A stretch of 34,449 bases of DNA from UBA9865 sp035647835 (GCA_035647835.1 DASRMS010000011.1:1-34449), one strand, 5' to 3'. Shown: positions 24,541 through 33,105, counted from the first letter of the stretch. Made by a program: numbers and translations. Notes: generated by a model from the letters alone, not told the origin.

Positions 24541-24692
24541 TGACTGTAAACTCCCTTCAGTAAACAAAAGTTCAAAAAAATTGTTCTCCTTATAATATGT
24601 AGGGCAAAGCTTAAATGGAATTGCTATTTTTATGCATAACAAATTTACCTTCACCAGATACTAAAACCAGTAATGGAAAGGAGGTGTAGTCG

Positions 24693-24842
24693 ATGTGTCA
24701 CCGTGAAACAAACTATGAATTTGCGATAATGCCGGACAACGAGATTAGTAAAATCCGTGATGTAGAAAAAACGCTATCGCAAAATGGTGAAGTTATATTG
24801 TTGGCCTACAAACGTTCAGACCAAAATGTGATGGATGATTGA
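24693..24842 (+). CDS. small hypothetical protein, 49 residues
   Basis: An ORF on the opposite strand to its neighbours, with a near-ideal ribosome site (AAAGGAGGTG, 5 bases before ATG). The product starts MCHRETNYEFAIMPDNEIS and is acidic, with a likely helix-strand pattern (KIRDVEKTLSQNGEVILLAY). No signal peptide or membrane helix is seen, and there is one cysteine at position 2. A bidirectional terminator follows 30 bases after the stop. I do not recognise the family. The strong ribosome site and terminator argue that it is a real gene. Confidence 0.65.
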   Translation: MCHRETNYEFAIMPDNEISKIRDVEKTLSQNGEVILLAYKRSDQNVMDD

Positions 24843-24852
24843 GAATAAAATA

Positions 24853-24912
24853 AGGCTGCCGGTCGGCAGCCTCAAAAAAAGCTGACAGAGCTTGTCCTCT
24901 GCCAGCTTTTTT
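24853..24912. terminator. two terminator hairpins, bidirectional
   Basis: First hairpin AGGCTGCCG / CGGCAGCCT with a 2-base loop (24853-24872). Second: AAAAAAGCTGACAGAG / CTCTGCCAGCTTTTTT (24875-24912) with a 6-base loop and one mismatch, flanked by A- and T-runs, so it can end transcription from either side: the 49-residue ORF from the left and the sel operon from the right. Confidence 0.88.
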
Positions 24913-24946
24913 GTCTGGATAATTTTATTTTGCAGTTTTAGGGTTA

Positions 24947-25987
24947 CTATAATTTTAATTCATAATCCCCAGGCTTAATACGGCCGCTTTTGCGCAGCCA
25001 CTCGCTAAAGAATAAGGTCAAAATAGCGGGTAAAAGAAAATGCAGCAAAATAATCTTAAACAAAACTGGCATGGTAAAACCCATTACTGTTGCTGTACCA
25101 AACTGTCCCACAAAACCACTGGTCCCCATCCCAGCACCAGCTGGGTTATTGTACATTTTTAAAATGGTTGTCGCTAGCGGCCCGATGAGAGCTGAAGCCA
25201 AAGTGGGAGGCACAACAATCCAGGGATTACGCACAATGTTAGGCACCTGCAGCATGGAAGTGCCAACCCCTTGGGCAATCAGTCCACCCCAACCATTTTC
25301 CCGGTAACTGGCCACGGCAAAACCAATCATCTGCGCTGAACAACCTACGGTGGCGGCACCAGCGGCCAACCCTGAGAGATTCATCATAATGGCTAAGGCG
25401 GCACTGGAAATGGGTGCAGTTAGCGCCAAGCCCATTAAGACAGAAACAATGATACCCATAGGAATAGGCTGTAATTCTGTCGCGCGCATAATTAACTGTC
25501 CAAAACTCTGCATAAAGTTGTTTACCCAGGGTCCTACCACCGCTGCTGCTAGCAAGCCGGCTAAAATCGTAACCGCAGGCGCAACAATGATATCCACTTT
25601 TGTTTCTTTAGAGACTGCCTTGCCAAATTCCGCACCAAAAACAGTCGCCACAAAACTGCCGGCTGGACCGCCCAATGATGCTCCGGCCGCACCGGTAATC
25701 ACACTAGCAAAGAGCACTAAAGGCGGTGCTTTGAGACCATAAGCTACAGCAATGCCAATTGCTGGCCCCATCATACTTTGGGCTGTTTTACCACTGTTGA
25801 TTAAAAAAGTAAAAATAGCGTTTGCACCTATTAATGCGGTCAACTGTTCCCCAAGCGTTGCTAAGATCAGGCCAACAATTAGTGAGGAAAATAGACCAAG
25901 CGCCATCGCCCCCAGAGCATCAATAAAATAACGCTCCAGTGAAAAAACAATATTCTTTCTTGCCAGAAAACCCTGTTTTTCTGTCAT
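24947..25987 (-). CDS. PTS_EIIC_2 (PfoR-like) integral membrane protein
   Basis: 346 residues with about eight to ten hydrophobic, glycine/alanine-rich segments. It resembles the PTS_EIIC_2 family, which includes Clostridium perfringens PfoR: INSGKTAQSMMGPAIGIAVAYG, GAAGASLGGPAGSFVATVFG and TAPISSAALAIMMNLSG are typical. No EIIA or EIIB domains are fused or adjacent, so sugar transport by a full PTS is not shown. It starts 26 bases after the selD stop with no terminator between, so it belongs to the selA-selB-selD transcript. The ligand is unknown; a role in selenium or sulfur metabolism would be inference from position only. Confidence 0.8.
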   Translation of the reverse strand: MTEKQGFLARKNIVFSLERYFIDALGAMALGLFSSLIVGLILATLGEQLTALIGANAIFTFLINSGKTAQSMMGPAIGIAVAYGLKAPPLVLFASVITGAAGASLGGPAGSFVATVFGAEFGKAVSKETKVDIIVAPAVTILAGLLAAAVVGPWVNNFMQSFGQLIMRATELQPIPMGIIVSVLMGLALTAPISSAALAIMMNLSGLAAGAATVGCSAQMIGFAVASYRENGWGGLIAQGVGTSMLQVPNIVRNPWIVVPPTLASALIGPLATTILKMYNNPAGAGMGTSGFVGQFGTATVMGFTMPVLFKIILLHFLLPAILTLFFSEWLRKSGRIKPGDYELKL

Positions 25988-26013
25988 CCTGAAACCCCCA
26001 ACTTTTATAAGTT

Positions 26014-27063
26014 TTACGCTAAGACCTTGATCTGACCTGCTGCACCTGCCGTGACGCGACCAATTACTGCCGCCGGCACATCACGTGCGGCTAAAGTTTG
26101 TATTAGAGCTGCTTCCTTGGCGGCAGGCACGCTGATCAACAGTCCACCAGAAGTCTGGGGATCACATAAGACATCTAGTTCACGATCCCCAACTGCCGGC
26201 CCAACCACTTGCAGGCCATCTGCCACATACTCCCGATTGGCATAGGCACCACCAGGAACCAGTCCCATTTCCGCAGCACGTAAAGCCCCGGGCAGAAGCG
26301 GGATCCTGCCAAATGATAATTCTATAGCTACACCACTGGCCAGCGCCAGTTCCCTGGCATGGCCTAAAAGGCCAAAACCAGTAATATCAGTAGCCGCAGA
26401 GACGCCAATTTCAGTCATCACCGCTGCTGCCTCTTTGTTTAATGTGATCATTGTCTGTACCGCCGCCTCCAACTCACCGCTGCCAGCCATCTCTGCTTTT
26501 ACCGCTGTCATGATCAAACCAGAACCAAGTGGTTTGGTTAGGACTAAGGCATCACCAATTTGCGCCGCACTATTGGTAATCAGCTGCTGAGGGTGAACAA
26601 AACCAGTAACTGAGAGGCCATATTTAGGTTCGTTGTCCTCCACACTATGTCCGCCAACAAGCAAAGCACCGGCCTCCAGCACCTTATCAGCACCGCCCTT
26701 GAGGATCTCAGCCAAAGGCGCCGTACCAAGAGTTTTGGCAGGATAGCAGACAATATTCATGACCAACCGCGGCTGTGCTCCCATGGCATAAACATCGGAC
26801 AAGGCATTAGTAGCAGCAATTTGACCAAAGACATAGGGATCATCTACGACAGGTGTAAAAAAATCCAGGGTTTGTACTAGCGCTATATCTTCACGTAAGC
26901 GATAAACACCAGCATCGGCAAAAGAGTCGCAACCTATGAGCAGATTTTCATCATTCATTTTCGGCAATTGACACAGCACCTGTGCCAGTGCCCCGGGGGG
27001 CATCTTGGCTGCTCAGCCACCACTTTTGGTTAATGTTGTTAGCCGAGGCTGCTCATTAGTCAT
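26014..27063 (-). CDS. selD: selenide, water dikinase SelD, itself with a UGA-encoded selenocysteine
   Basis: Makes selenophosphate from selenide and ATP. Read from ATG 27063 the protein begins MTNEQPRLTTLTKSGG, then TGA (27015-27013, codon 17), then AAKMPPGALAQVL. SelD enzymes have GGC/U-xxK exactly here, with Cys or Sec as the catalytic residue followed by the essential lysine, so the TGA is selenocysteine and not a stop. The total is 349 residues. The ATP site has GCDSFADAGVYRL and TLDFFTPVVDDPY. An ATG at 27003 would drop the catalytic residues. GGAGG lies about 9 bases before 27063. The start overlaps selB by 8 bases. Confidence 0.95.
26984..27015 (-). promoter_or_regulatory. selD UGA codon with candidate bacterial SECIS hairpin
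   Basis: After the TGA (27015-27013) the minus strand folds as GCCA, TGCCCC, tight loop, GGGGCA, TGGC, with a small internal loop (27009-26984). Bacterial SECIS elements are hairpins directly after the UGA that bind SelB, so the place is right. The exact pairing and apical loop are not modelled. Confidence 0.65.
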
Positions 27064-28990
27064 CTTTTCCATCCTCCCCACAATCCGTAATATCCAAACG
27101 CCACGCGACACGTTCATCACGCAGCCGGCGTGTCCACTTCAGATGATCGAATTTTTCCAGCAGCGGAATGACATACTTCCGCGTGGTGTTTAATTTTTCC
27201 CGAAACTCGCCAGTAGTTAAAGTTTGGTGAGCACGAAAATGTTGGCACAAAACTTCTTTGGCTTGCTGAAAGAATTCTTGATGCAGTGCTAACTGTTCAT
27301 CTAAACGCACCAGCAGACCCTGCTGTGCTATATAACTAAGGTATGTCTCTATTTGCGCGGTGGTTAAAACTAGCTTGGCAGCCGCCTCTTTACTCGTAGG
27401 CGGCATAAACCCACCACTTTTTATTAGTTCCGTTAAAGCTGTGATCTGTTTTGTTTCCTTTTCACTTGGCTGTGGGTGATGTGCCGCCAAGGCGACTAAA
27501 TCTTCATAAAGACGCAAGCGTTCTGCTGTTACCAAAGTTGTCAACAGCCAGTCATAAAGTTTTGGCGTAACCTGCTGCGGCAGCGTCTTTTTTAATGCTG
27601 CCCGCGACATACCCACCGCTAAATGATAGGCTTGGTGATACTCTGTTAACACCTGCTCCAGCCGCTCTGACCACTCCTGGGCCGCTAAAGCATCAACATA
27701 CAGTTCTCCTACCTGCTTTATTTTACCATCTGTCAGCAATTTGCTTAATTCTGTTTGCAGCACCTCAGGGGCTAGACCAGACTCCTTCAGCAGCAGACTA
27801 TGAGCAACTGCCCCCTCACGGCGGATGCGTTGTAAAATCGGCGCAGCAGGATCTCCTTTTTCCAGTTCCTTTAGTTTATGTAAAATATCATTTTTGAAAC
27901 GCTTATGTTTGCTAGGGCGAGCATCAAGCACCAGCCCGCCGCCAATGGTGGTCATCGGTGAAAAACTACGGATAATAAAACGGTCGTGGCGCTGCGCGAC
28001 TAATTTTCGTTCCAGACGCAGCTGCACGGGCGCTTCCTCACCCTGTTTTAATTCATCTCTATCCAGTAGTGCTACCCGCCCCACAGCGCGTCCCGTACCC
28101 AAATAAAGATGTACGCGTGTCAGATTTTTCATAGCTCGTGGTGCAGAGGCTAAAAGCTTTAATTTAGCATCTATCAAGTAGGTCGCTTCCAGGGAATCAA
28201 GTGCCGCGATGACACTGCCGCGGGGCAGTGCCTCCTTTTCTAAACCAGAAAGATTAACGGCTGTCCGTTGTCCGGCCGCGGCCGACTCTACCTGTGCCCC
28301 ATGCACTTGAATCTGACGCACCCGTGCCGTACGCCCAAGGGGCAGAACTTGTACAGTTGAACCTAGATGGATAGTACCTGCCAGTAAGGTACCTGTGGCA
28401 ATAGTACCAAAACCAGGCACTGTAAAGACGCGATCCACGGGTAAACGCAGCGGAGCTTTTTCATCTCTGTTTTCAATATCTGCCGTCAGCTCATCAATGG
28501 CCTGCAATAATTCCGGCAGTCCCTGCCGTGTGTGTGCAGATACTCGATAGTAAGGTGCTTGCGCTAAAAAAGTGCCAGCTAGAGCTTCACGTACTTCTTC
28601 TTCCACTAAATCAAGCCAGTCTACATCTTCTACTAAATCTATTTTTGCCAGTACCACCAGCCCACGGGGGATATGCAAAAGATCCATGATCTCTACGTGC
28701 TCACGGGTTTGCGGCATAACTCCTTCTGTCACATCCACTACCAGCAGGACTAAATCAATACCGCCAATACCGGCCAGCATATTATGAATAAACCGTTCAT
28801 GTCCCGGCACATCAATGACCCCAGCCAAACGCTCGCTAGGTAATTTAAAGGGGGCAAAACCAAGTTCAATGGAAATACCCCGCTCTTTCTCTTCATGTAG
28901 TCGATCCGTATCTTCACCAGTTAGTGCTTTAATTAAAGCAGTTTTGCCGTGATCAACATGCCCCGCCGTGCCAATGATTACGTGAGACAC
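27056..28990 (-). CDS. selB: selenocysteine-specific elongation factor SelB
   Basis: 644 residues. The N-terminal EF-Tu-like GTPase has GTAGHVDHGKTALIKAL (P-loop), DVPGHERFIHNM (G3) and LAKIDLVED in the position of G4. Domains 2-3 follow to about residue 380, then the C-terminal winged-helix repeats that recognise the SECIS hairpin (~400-644). It carries Sec-tRNA to the ribosome at UGA codons. GTG 28990 is the start, with GAGGTGG upstream, overlapping the end of selA by 13 bases. The next gene, selD, is one of its client mRNAs. Confidence 0.95.
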   Translation of the reverse strand: MSHVIIGTAGHVDHGKTALIKALTGEDTDRLHEEKERGISIELGFAPFKLPSERLAGVIDVPGHERFIHNMLAGIGGIDLVLLVVDVTEGVMPQTREHVEIMDLLHIPRGLVVLAKIDLVEDVDWLDLVEEEVREALAGTFLAQAPYYRVSAHTRQGLPELLQAIDELTADIENRDEKAPLRLPVDRVFTVPGFGTIATGTLLAGTIHLGSTVQVLPLGRTARVRQIQVHGAQVESAAAGQRTAVNLSGLEKEALPRGSVIAALDSLEATYLIDAKLKLLASAPRAMKNLTRVHLYLGTGRAVGRVALLDRDELKQGEEAPVQLRLERKLVAQRHDRFIIRSFSPMTTIGGGLVLDARPSKHKRFKNDILHKLKELEKGDPAAPILQRIRREGAVAHSLLLKESGLAPEVLQTELSKLLTDGKIKQVGELYVDALAAQEWSERLEQVLTEYHQAYHLAVGMSRAALKKTLPQQVTPKLYDWLLTTLVTAERLRLYEDLVALAAHHPQPSEKETKQITALTELIKSGGFMPPTSKEAAAKLVLTTAQIETYLSYIAQQGLLVRLDEQLALHQEFFQQAKEVLCQHFRAHQTLTTGEFREKLNTTRKYVIPLLEKFDHLKWTRRLRDERVAWRLDITDCGEDGKDD

Positions 28991-30378
28991 TGAACCACCT
29001 CTTCTTCTTCGCTTTCCGCAATCGTGCGCGGGTCCAACAGCAGCCAGTCATCCTGTACGCGACCCACCAAAGCTGGCGTACCCAGCCGTAATTGTGCTAC
29101 CCACTGGTGGAGTGGCACTTGCCGATGGCGCACCGCTATCACGTAAGTAGGCAGATAGGTTGTCGGCATAGCACCGCCGCCAACATAGGAAACATCCTCC
29201 CGCACTTCGACGATCAAGCGTGCTTGGGCTTGTGCGGTAATCGCCGCCGCTAGCTTGGCAGCCCGCTGCCGCAGGGCCGCAGCAGTAATAGATAGTTTCG
29301 CCAACACGGGCACTTCCTGCAAAGGGTTTCCGGTTACATAAATTTGCAGGGTAGCCTCCAGAGCCGCTAAAGTAAATTTATCAGGACGCAAAGCCCGCAA
29401 TAGCTGGTTGCGCTTAATTTGTTCAATATATTTACGCTTGCCAACAATGATACCCGCCTGGGGACCGCCTAAAAGCTTATCCCCGCTGAGTGTTAAAACA
29501 TCAACGCCGGCCGCGATACGCTCCGTGATCAATGGTTCTTTAGCCAAACCAAAAGCAGAAAGATCTAATAACATCCCGCTGCCTAAATCCTCCATCACCG
29601 GCAAATTTACTTCTTGCGCCAGCTCCACCAGGGCTGCCACTCCCACAGCGGCAGTAAAGCCCACGACTTGATAGTTGCTTGTATGTACCTTTAATAAAAG
29701 AGCTGTTTCTTCACCAACAGCATTCCGATAATCGCGCAGATGTGTTTTATTTGTCGTGCCCACTTCCACTAACTCAGCCCCGCTGGCGGCCATCACTTCC
29801 GGTATCCGGAAACTACCGCCAATCTCCACCAGTTCCCCACGGGAAACGATGACTTGTTTGCCGGCAGCCAAGGTGTTTAAGGCTACGAACACAGCAGCAG
29901 CATTATTATTAACCACACAGGCAGCTTCAGCACCAGTTAGGCGCTGCAGCAATTTTTCCACATGCACATGACGTGAGCCTCGCTTACCTGATTGCAGTTC
30001 AAGTTCCAAATTGCAATAGTGGGCGGCCTCAGTAATAGCTGTAGTAGCCGCCTGCGCTAAAGGAGCACGACCTAAATTAGTATGTAATACCGTTCCAGTA
30101 GCATTAATCACCCGGCGCAAAGAAGGTTGCTTTAACGACTCCAGTCTAGCCTGTACCACTGAAGCCACAGCCTGTGGGGTTAAGTTTAAAGTTACTAACT
30201 TCTCTGCTGCGGGAGCGGCAAGAATTTGCTGACGCAGCTGCGCCAGCACTTCCTGTACGACCTGGACCAGTAAAGTATGTGCATAATGCTCATCAGTAAA
30301 AACAGACTGATAAGACATCAGCACTGCATCAACTGCCGGCAAAGAACGCAAATATTCATTTCGCCAGTTTTCCACCAT
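28978..30378 (-). CDS. selA: L-seryl-tRNA(Sec) selenium transferase SelA
   Basis: About 466 residues, a PLP enzyme that converts seryl-tRNA(Sec) to selenocysteyl-tRNA with selenophosphate. RRVINATGTVLHTNLGRAPL and VNNNAAAVFVALNTLAAGK are characteristic; the PLP lysine is in LTLSGDKLLGGPQAG. ATG 30378 is chosen because AGGTGA lies 5 bases upstream; a GTG at 30387 overlaps that site. It is the first gene of selA-selB-selD and has a good promoter. The tRNA gene selC was not found in the window. Confidence 0.95.
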   Translation of the reverse strand: MVENWRNEYLRSLPAVDAVLMSYQSVFTDEHYAHTLLVQVVQEVLAQLRQQILAAPAAEKLVTLNLTPQAVASVVQARLESLKQPSLRRVINATGTVLHTNLGRAPLAQAATTAITEAAHYCNLELELQSGKRGSRHVHVEKLLQRLTGAEAACVVNNNAAAVFVALNTLAAGKQVIVSRGELVEIGGSFRIPEVMAASGAELVEVGTTNKTHLRDYRNAVGEETALLLKVHTSNYQVVGFTAAVGVAALVELAQEVNLPVMEDLGSGMLLDLSAFGLAKEPLITERIAAGVDVLTLSGDKLLGGPQAGIIVGKRKYIEQIKRNQLLRALRPDKFTLAALEATLQIYVTGNPLQEVPVLAKLSITAAALRQRAAKLAAAITAQAQARLIVEVREDVSYVGGGAMPTTYLPTYVIAVRHRQVPLHQWVAQLRLGTPALVGRVQDDWLLLDPRTIAESEEEEVVQCLT

Positions 30379-30423
30379 ATTTTTCACCTACTGACGTATT
30401 TTTCATTAAGCTTCATCCCAATT

Positions 30424-30452
30424 ATTATATAGCTTAAATAAAAGTAACGCAA
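30424..30452 (-). promoter_or_regulatory. promoter of the sel operon
   Basis: TTGCGT (30452-30447) and TATAAT (30429-30424), 17 bases apart on the minus strand; predicted start near 30417, about 40 bases before selA. Confidence 0.72.
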
Positions 30453-30466
30453 CAAAATCTGCCGGC

Positions 30467-30485
30467 GTGACAGGGAACCGTCCCC
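30467..30485. repeat. GGGGACGGTTCCCTGTCAC element
   Basis: The minus strand has GGGGACGGTTCCCTGTCAC between the histidine kinase stop and the selA promoter. It can form a short stem (GGGA/TCCC). From memory, very similar short sequences are dispersed in many Clostridia genomes, often near IS200-like transposases; only one copy is visible here. Confidence 0.35.
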
Positions 30486-30487
30486 TC

Positions 30488-31852
30488 TTACGGGCGTGGC
30501 AAATATACGGAAAAGGAGCTTCCTTCTCCGGGCTCACTTTCCACGGTTACCCGTCCCCCCATGGCTTCGACTAATTCCTTGACAATGGCTAGGCCGATCC
30601 CTGAACCGCCGGTAGTGCGGGCCCGGGAAGGATCAACGCGATAAAAGCGTTCAAAGAGATAGGGCAGATGTTCAGCAGCAATGCCGATACCGGTATCCTT
30701 GACAACTAACCCTACTTCAGCAGCCTGCTGAAAAAGGGTGACCTTGATCACCCCGCCTAGCGGTGTATACTTATAAGCATTGTTTAGTAGATTGTTGAGC
30801 ACACGCCCTAACAGGGTTTCATCTGCCCGCACATATTCTGTTTGTGCTGGCAGCTCTAACTGCAGATCGAGCTCTTTTCTTTGCAGCAGCGGCTTCAGAC
30901 GTTCCACTTCCGTCTGTAGCAGTTCATTAAAATCGAGCACTTTTAGCGTCACGTTACGTGTATGAAAGTCCGCATTTGCCAGCTCTTGTAAATCATTTAC
31001 TAAACTCCCTAAACGAGTTGACTCCTCTAGCACAGCGGCAATGTTCTCTTCATCAGGAGGTAATACATCATCGCGAAATGCTTCCAAATAGCTTTGAATG
31101 GTTGTTAAAGGAGTACGTAGTTCATGGGAGATATCACCAGTAAGTTTGCGGCGCAGAGCATTTTGATCAGCAATTTTAGCCGCCATACGATTCATCGTTG
31201 TCCCTAACACCGCCAACTCATCCTCACCATCTACCTCCACACGTGCTTCAATTTGCCCGCTTCCCCACTTATCAGCTGTTTCCGTAAGTGACTGCAGGCG
31301 AGCTGTTAGACGACGTGCTAATAAACCAGCAAGAATGATCGCCGCCACAGCGGCTAACAGGCCAGTAATTAGGCCACTTTGCTGCACTGTCTGCTGGAAA
31401 ACTAGCGCCTCTGTTGTCCATAACCCTTCCTGCCCTAGATGGGTAATTTCTACAGTACCTACTGTTGTTTGACCGGCTACAAGCGGGTAACTGTAAGTAT
31501 TTCCTTTTGCTTGCTGGGCATTCTGCCAGTGCCTGCCGTGTTTCCTCTGCATCATGCCCGTTAAAGAATCAACGATCAAGTCTCCATGGGCATCAAAGAC
31601 ACGAATTTGCGCACCCGTGGTATTACCAACATAGAGTGTAGCCAGACGAATGGACTGCCATGAGGTACTCTCACTATATAGATCAGCCAGTGTTCCCAGA
31701 ATCAAACGATTCTGTTGTTCCTGTACATTATCTAAATAACGTTCGAAATTCCATCCTAGTGCTAATTGCGTAACAAGCGCAAAGACTAAGATTAACCCGA
31801 CAGCTAAAATGATCATGGCTATTGTAAATCTGCGGGAAAGACTATTTTTCAT
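30488..31852 (-). CDS. sensor histidine kinase (HAMP-HisKA-HATPase)
   Basis: 454 residues. Membrane helices lie near 9-32 and 158-180, enclosing an extracytoplasmic sensor region of about 125 residues. A HAMP domain (~181-233) follows, then the dimerisation domain with the phosphorylated His243 in GDISHELRTPLTTIQSYLEA. The ATPase domain has N-box NNLLNNAYKYT, VKDTGIGIAAEHLPYLFERF, and GGSGIGLAIVKELVEAMGG. It resembles BaeS/CpxA-like kinases. It starts 2 bases after the response regulator. The stimulus is not readable; the neighbouring secreted DUF2680 protein hints at envelope or metal stress by inference. Confidence 0.93.
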   Translation of the reverse strand: MKNSLSRRFTIAMIILAVGLILVFALVTQLALGWNFERYLDNVQEQQNRLILGTLADLYSESTSWQSIRLATLYVGNTTGAQIRVFDAHGDLIVDSLTGMMQRKHGRHWQNAQQAKGNTYSYPLVAGQTTVGTVEITHLGQEGLWTTEALVFQQTVQQSGLITGLLAAVAAIILAGLLARRLTARLQSLTETADKWGSGQIEARVEVDGEDELAVLGTTMNRMAAKIADQNALRRKLTGDISHELRTPLTTIQSYLEAFRDDVLPPDEENIAAVLEESTRLGSLVNDLQELANADFHTRNVTLKVLDFNELLQTEVERLKPLLQRKELDLQLELPAQTEYVRADETLLGRVLNNLLNNAYKYTPLGGVIKVTLFQQAAEVGLVVKDTGIGIAAEHLPYLFERFYRVDPSRARTTGGSGIGLAIVKELVEAMGGRVTVESEPGEGSSFSVYLPRP

Positions 31853-31854
31853 CT

Positions 31855-32547
31855 TTAGTTACCTTCAAACTTATAGCCAACGCCATAAACTGTACGTATA
31901 AAACGAGGCTCATTGGCATTGGGCTCCAGCTTATGCCGTAAATTTTTGATGTGGCTATCAATTGAGCGATCATAACCGGTAGCATAGACCCCTTGAGCTA
32001 TCTCCAACAGTTCCGCCCGTGAAAATACCCGGCCGGGGCTTTTGGCCATTGCCACTAACAGTTTATATTCTGTGGCCGTTAACTCTACTATTTGGTCACG
32101 AAAGCTTACTTGATGACACAGGGTATTAATTACTAACTCGCCATCAGCATATTCCAGAACATCGGCCAACACCCCAGGGGCTGAACGCACACGTCGCAAT
32201 ACTGCCAGCACACGAGCTACCAGTTCACCGGGGCTGAAAGGTTTTACAACATAATCATCGGCCCCCAGGCCCAAGCCTAAAATGCGCTCCTCTTCGCCCC
32301 CTTTGGCAGTCAACATGATGATAGGGATCTTGTTGCCAGTTTGTCGCAGCCGTTTGGTTACTTCCTCGCCAGAAAAAACGGGCAGCATCAAATCCAACAC
32401 CATTAAAGCAAAATCACCACTTTGGGCCAATTTTAAGGCCTCTGCACCATCATAGGCTTCAGTTACAGCAAATCCTTCTTTCTGCAGGTAAGCTGTAATC
32501 ACCCGTGTGATTTTCTGTTCATCATCCACGACCAAAATCCGCTCCAT
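31855..32547 (-). CDS. OmpR/PhoB-family response regulator
   Basis: 230 residues. The receiver domain (1-~118) has the acidic pair in ILVVDDEQK, the phospho-acceptor Asp52 in MVLDLMLPVFSGEE, the Thr and Lys positions in IIMLTAKGGEE and KPFSPGELVARV. The C-terminal winged helix (~130-228) includes VELTATEYKLLVAMAKSPG and RSIDSHIKNLRHKLEPN and ends in FIRTVYGVGYKFE. GGAGGTGAGCAGGG precedes the ATG. It is coupled to the kinase gene that follows. Confidence 0.95.
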   Translation of the reverse strand: MERILVVDDEQKITRVITAYLQKEGFAVTEAYDGAEALKLAQSGDFALMVLDLMLPVFSGEEVTKRLRQTGNKIPIIMLTAKGGEEERILGLGLGADDYVVKPFSPGELVARVLAVLRRVRSAPGVLADVLEYADGELVINTLCHQVSFRDQIVELTATEYKLLVAMAKSPGRVFSRAELLEIAQGVYATGYDRSIDSHIKNLRHKLEPNANEPRFIRTVYGVGYKFEGN

Positions 32548-32640
32548 CCCTGCTCACCTCCAGCTGATCGGGTTTATCTAATTGAGCTAATTTTATCAAA
32601 CCAGCAAAAACAATGCGAGCTTTTTGATAAAACGTTCCTC

Positions 32641-32671
32641 AAGAAAAAGAAAGCCGGCACAAGTCCGGCTT
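32641..32671 (-). terminator. terminator after the DUF2680 gene
   Basis: Minus-strand stem AAGCCGG / CCGGCTT with a 7-base loop (32671-32651) and then TCTTTTTCTT (32650-32641). It separates the secreted protein gene from the response regulator; read-through remains possible. Confidence 0.8.
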
Positions 32672-32677
32672 AATTGC

Positions 32678-33049
32678 TTATAAGGCTGATTGTTCAGGTG
32701 TGACCGCACTACCTTGTTGATTGTAGGGGCAGTTGCCGCAGTTACCATTTCTCCGACCGCCCCGGCCGCCGCCACGACCTTGAGGGCCAAAAGAATAGTT
32801 GCCTTCCTGCATGCTCTTTTCATGATCCTGCCACTGTTCAGTCATGCGCTCTTGCATCACTTTAGCATCTTCTTTTGTCAATACGCCTGATTCTGCTTGT
32901 TTTTCTACGATTTGCAAGCGAAGCTGGTGCTCCTGCTCATAAAGTTTCGCTAGTTCATCCTTTTGTTTGTCAGTTAAAGCCATCGCCGCAGGTACAGCAG
33001 CTGCTAAGACCAACATTACCACTAAGGCTAATAATAATCCCTTTTTCAC
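32678..33049 (-). CDS. small secreted DUF2680 (YckD-like) protein with Gly/Arg-rich Cys tail
   Basis: 123 residues from GTG 33049 (AAGGAGGTG 7 bases upstream). A signal peptide ends near residue 24 (VPAAMA). A helical DUF2680-like region (~25-80) has LTDKQKDELAKLYEQEHQL, IVEKQAESGVLTKEDAKVM. A low-complexity tail, PQGRGGGRGGRRNGNCGNCP, ends with a CxxC pair. The helical part has the Spy/CpxP look of small envelope chaperones or metal binders, but this is a similarity of type, not a proven relation. It lies upstream of, and on the same strand as, a two-component system. Confidence 0.75.
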   Translation of the reverse strand: MKKGLLLALVVMLVLAAAVPAAMALTDKQKDELAKLYEQEHQLRLQIVEKQAESGVLTKEDAKVMQERMTEQWQDHEKSMQEGNYSFGPQGRGGGRGGRRNGNCGNCPYNQQGSAVTPEQSAL

Positions 33050-33099
33050 TATTACACCTCCTTATCTACTTCTTTGTCATCCATAGTATATACCAACTT

Positions 33100-33105
33100 T
33101 GTCAA
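33100..33105 (-). promoter_or_regulatory. possible -35 element for the DUF2680 gene
   Basis: A TTGACA on the minus strand about 50 bases before the GTG start; TATACT follows but only about 10 bases later, so the pairing with a -10 is not standard. Weak. Confidence 0.3.

Noticed and set aside
24541..24654. N-terminal extension of the AsnB-like protein
   Set aside because: Family members begin at the Met before the Cys/Ser; an extension would bury the Ntn N-terminus, and 24540 has a ribosome site. The missing Cys is not explained by a wrong start.
26014..27003. SelD starting at an internal ATG at 27003
   Set aside because: It lacks a ribosome site and the catalytic Sec/Lys region; the upstream frame with one TGA fits the family exactly.
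27595..28106. Plus-strand frames inside selB
   Set aside because: Antisense shadows of a well-supported elongation factor gene.
30388..30487. tRNA-Sec gene (selC) near selA
   Set aside because: The gap contains a promoter and a short repeat; no 90-base tRNA with a GGTTC-type arm was found here or elsewhere in the window.
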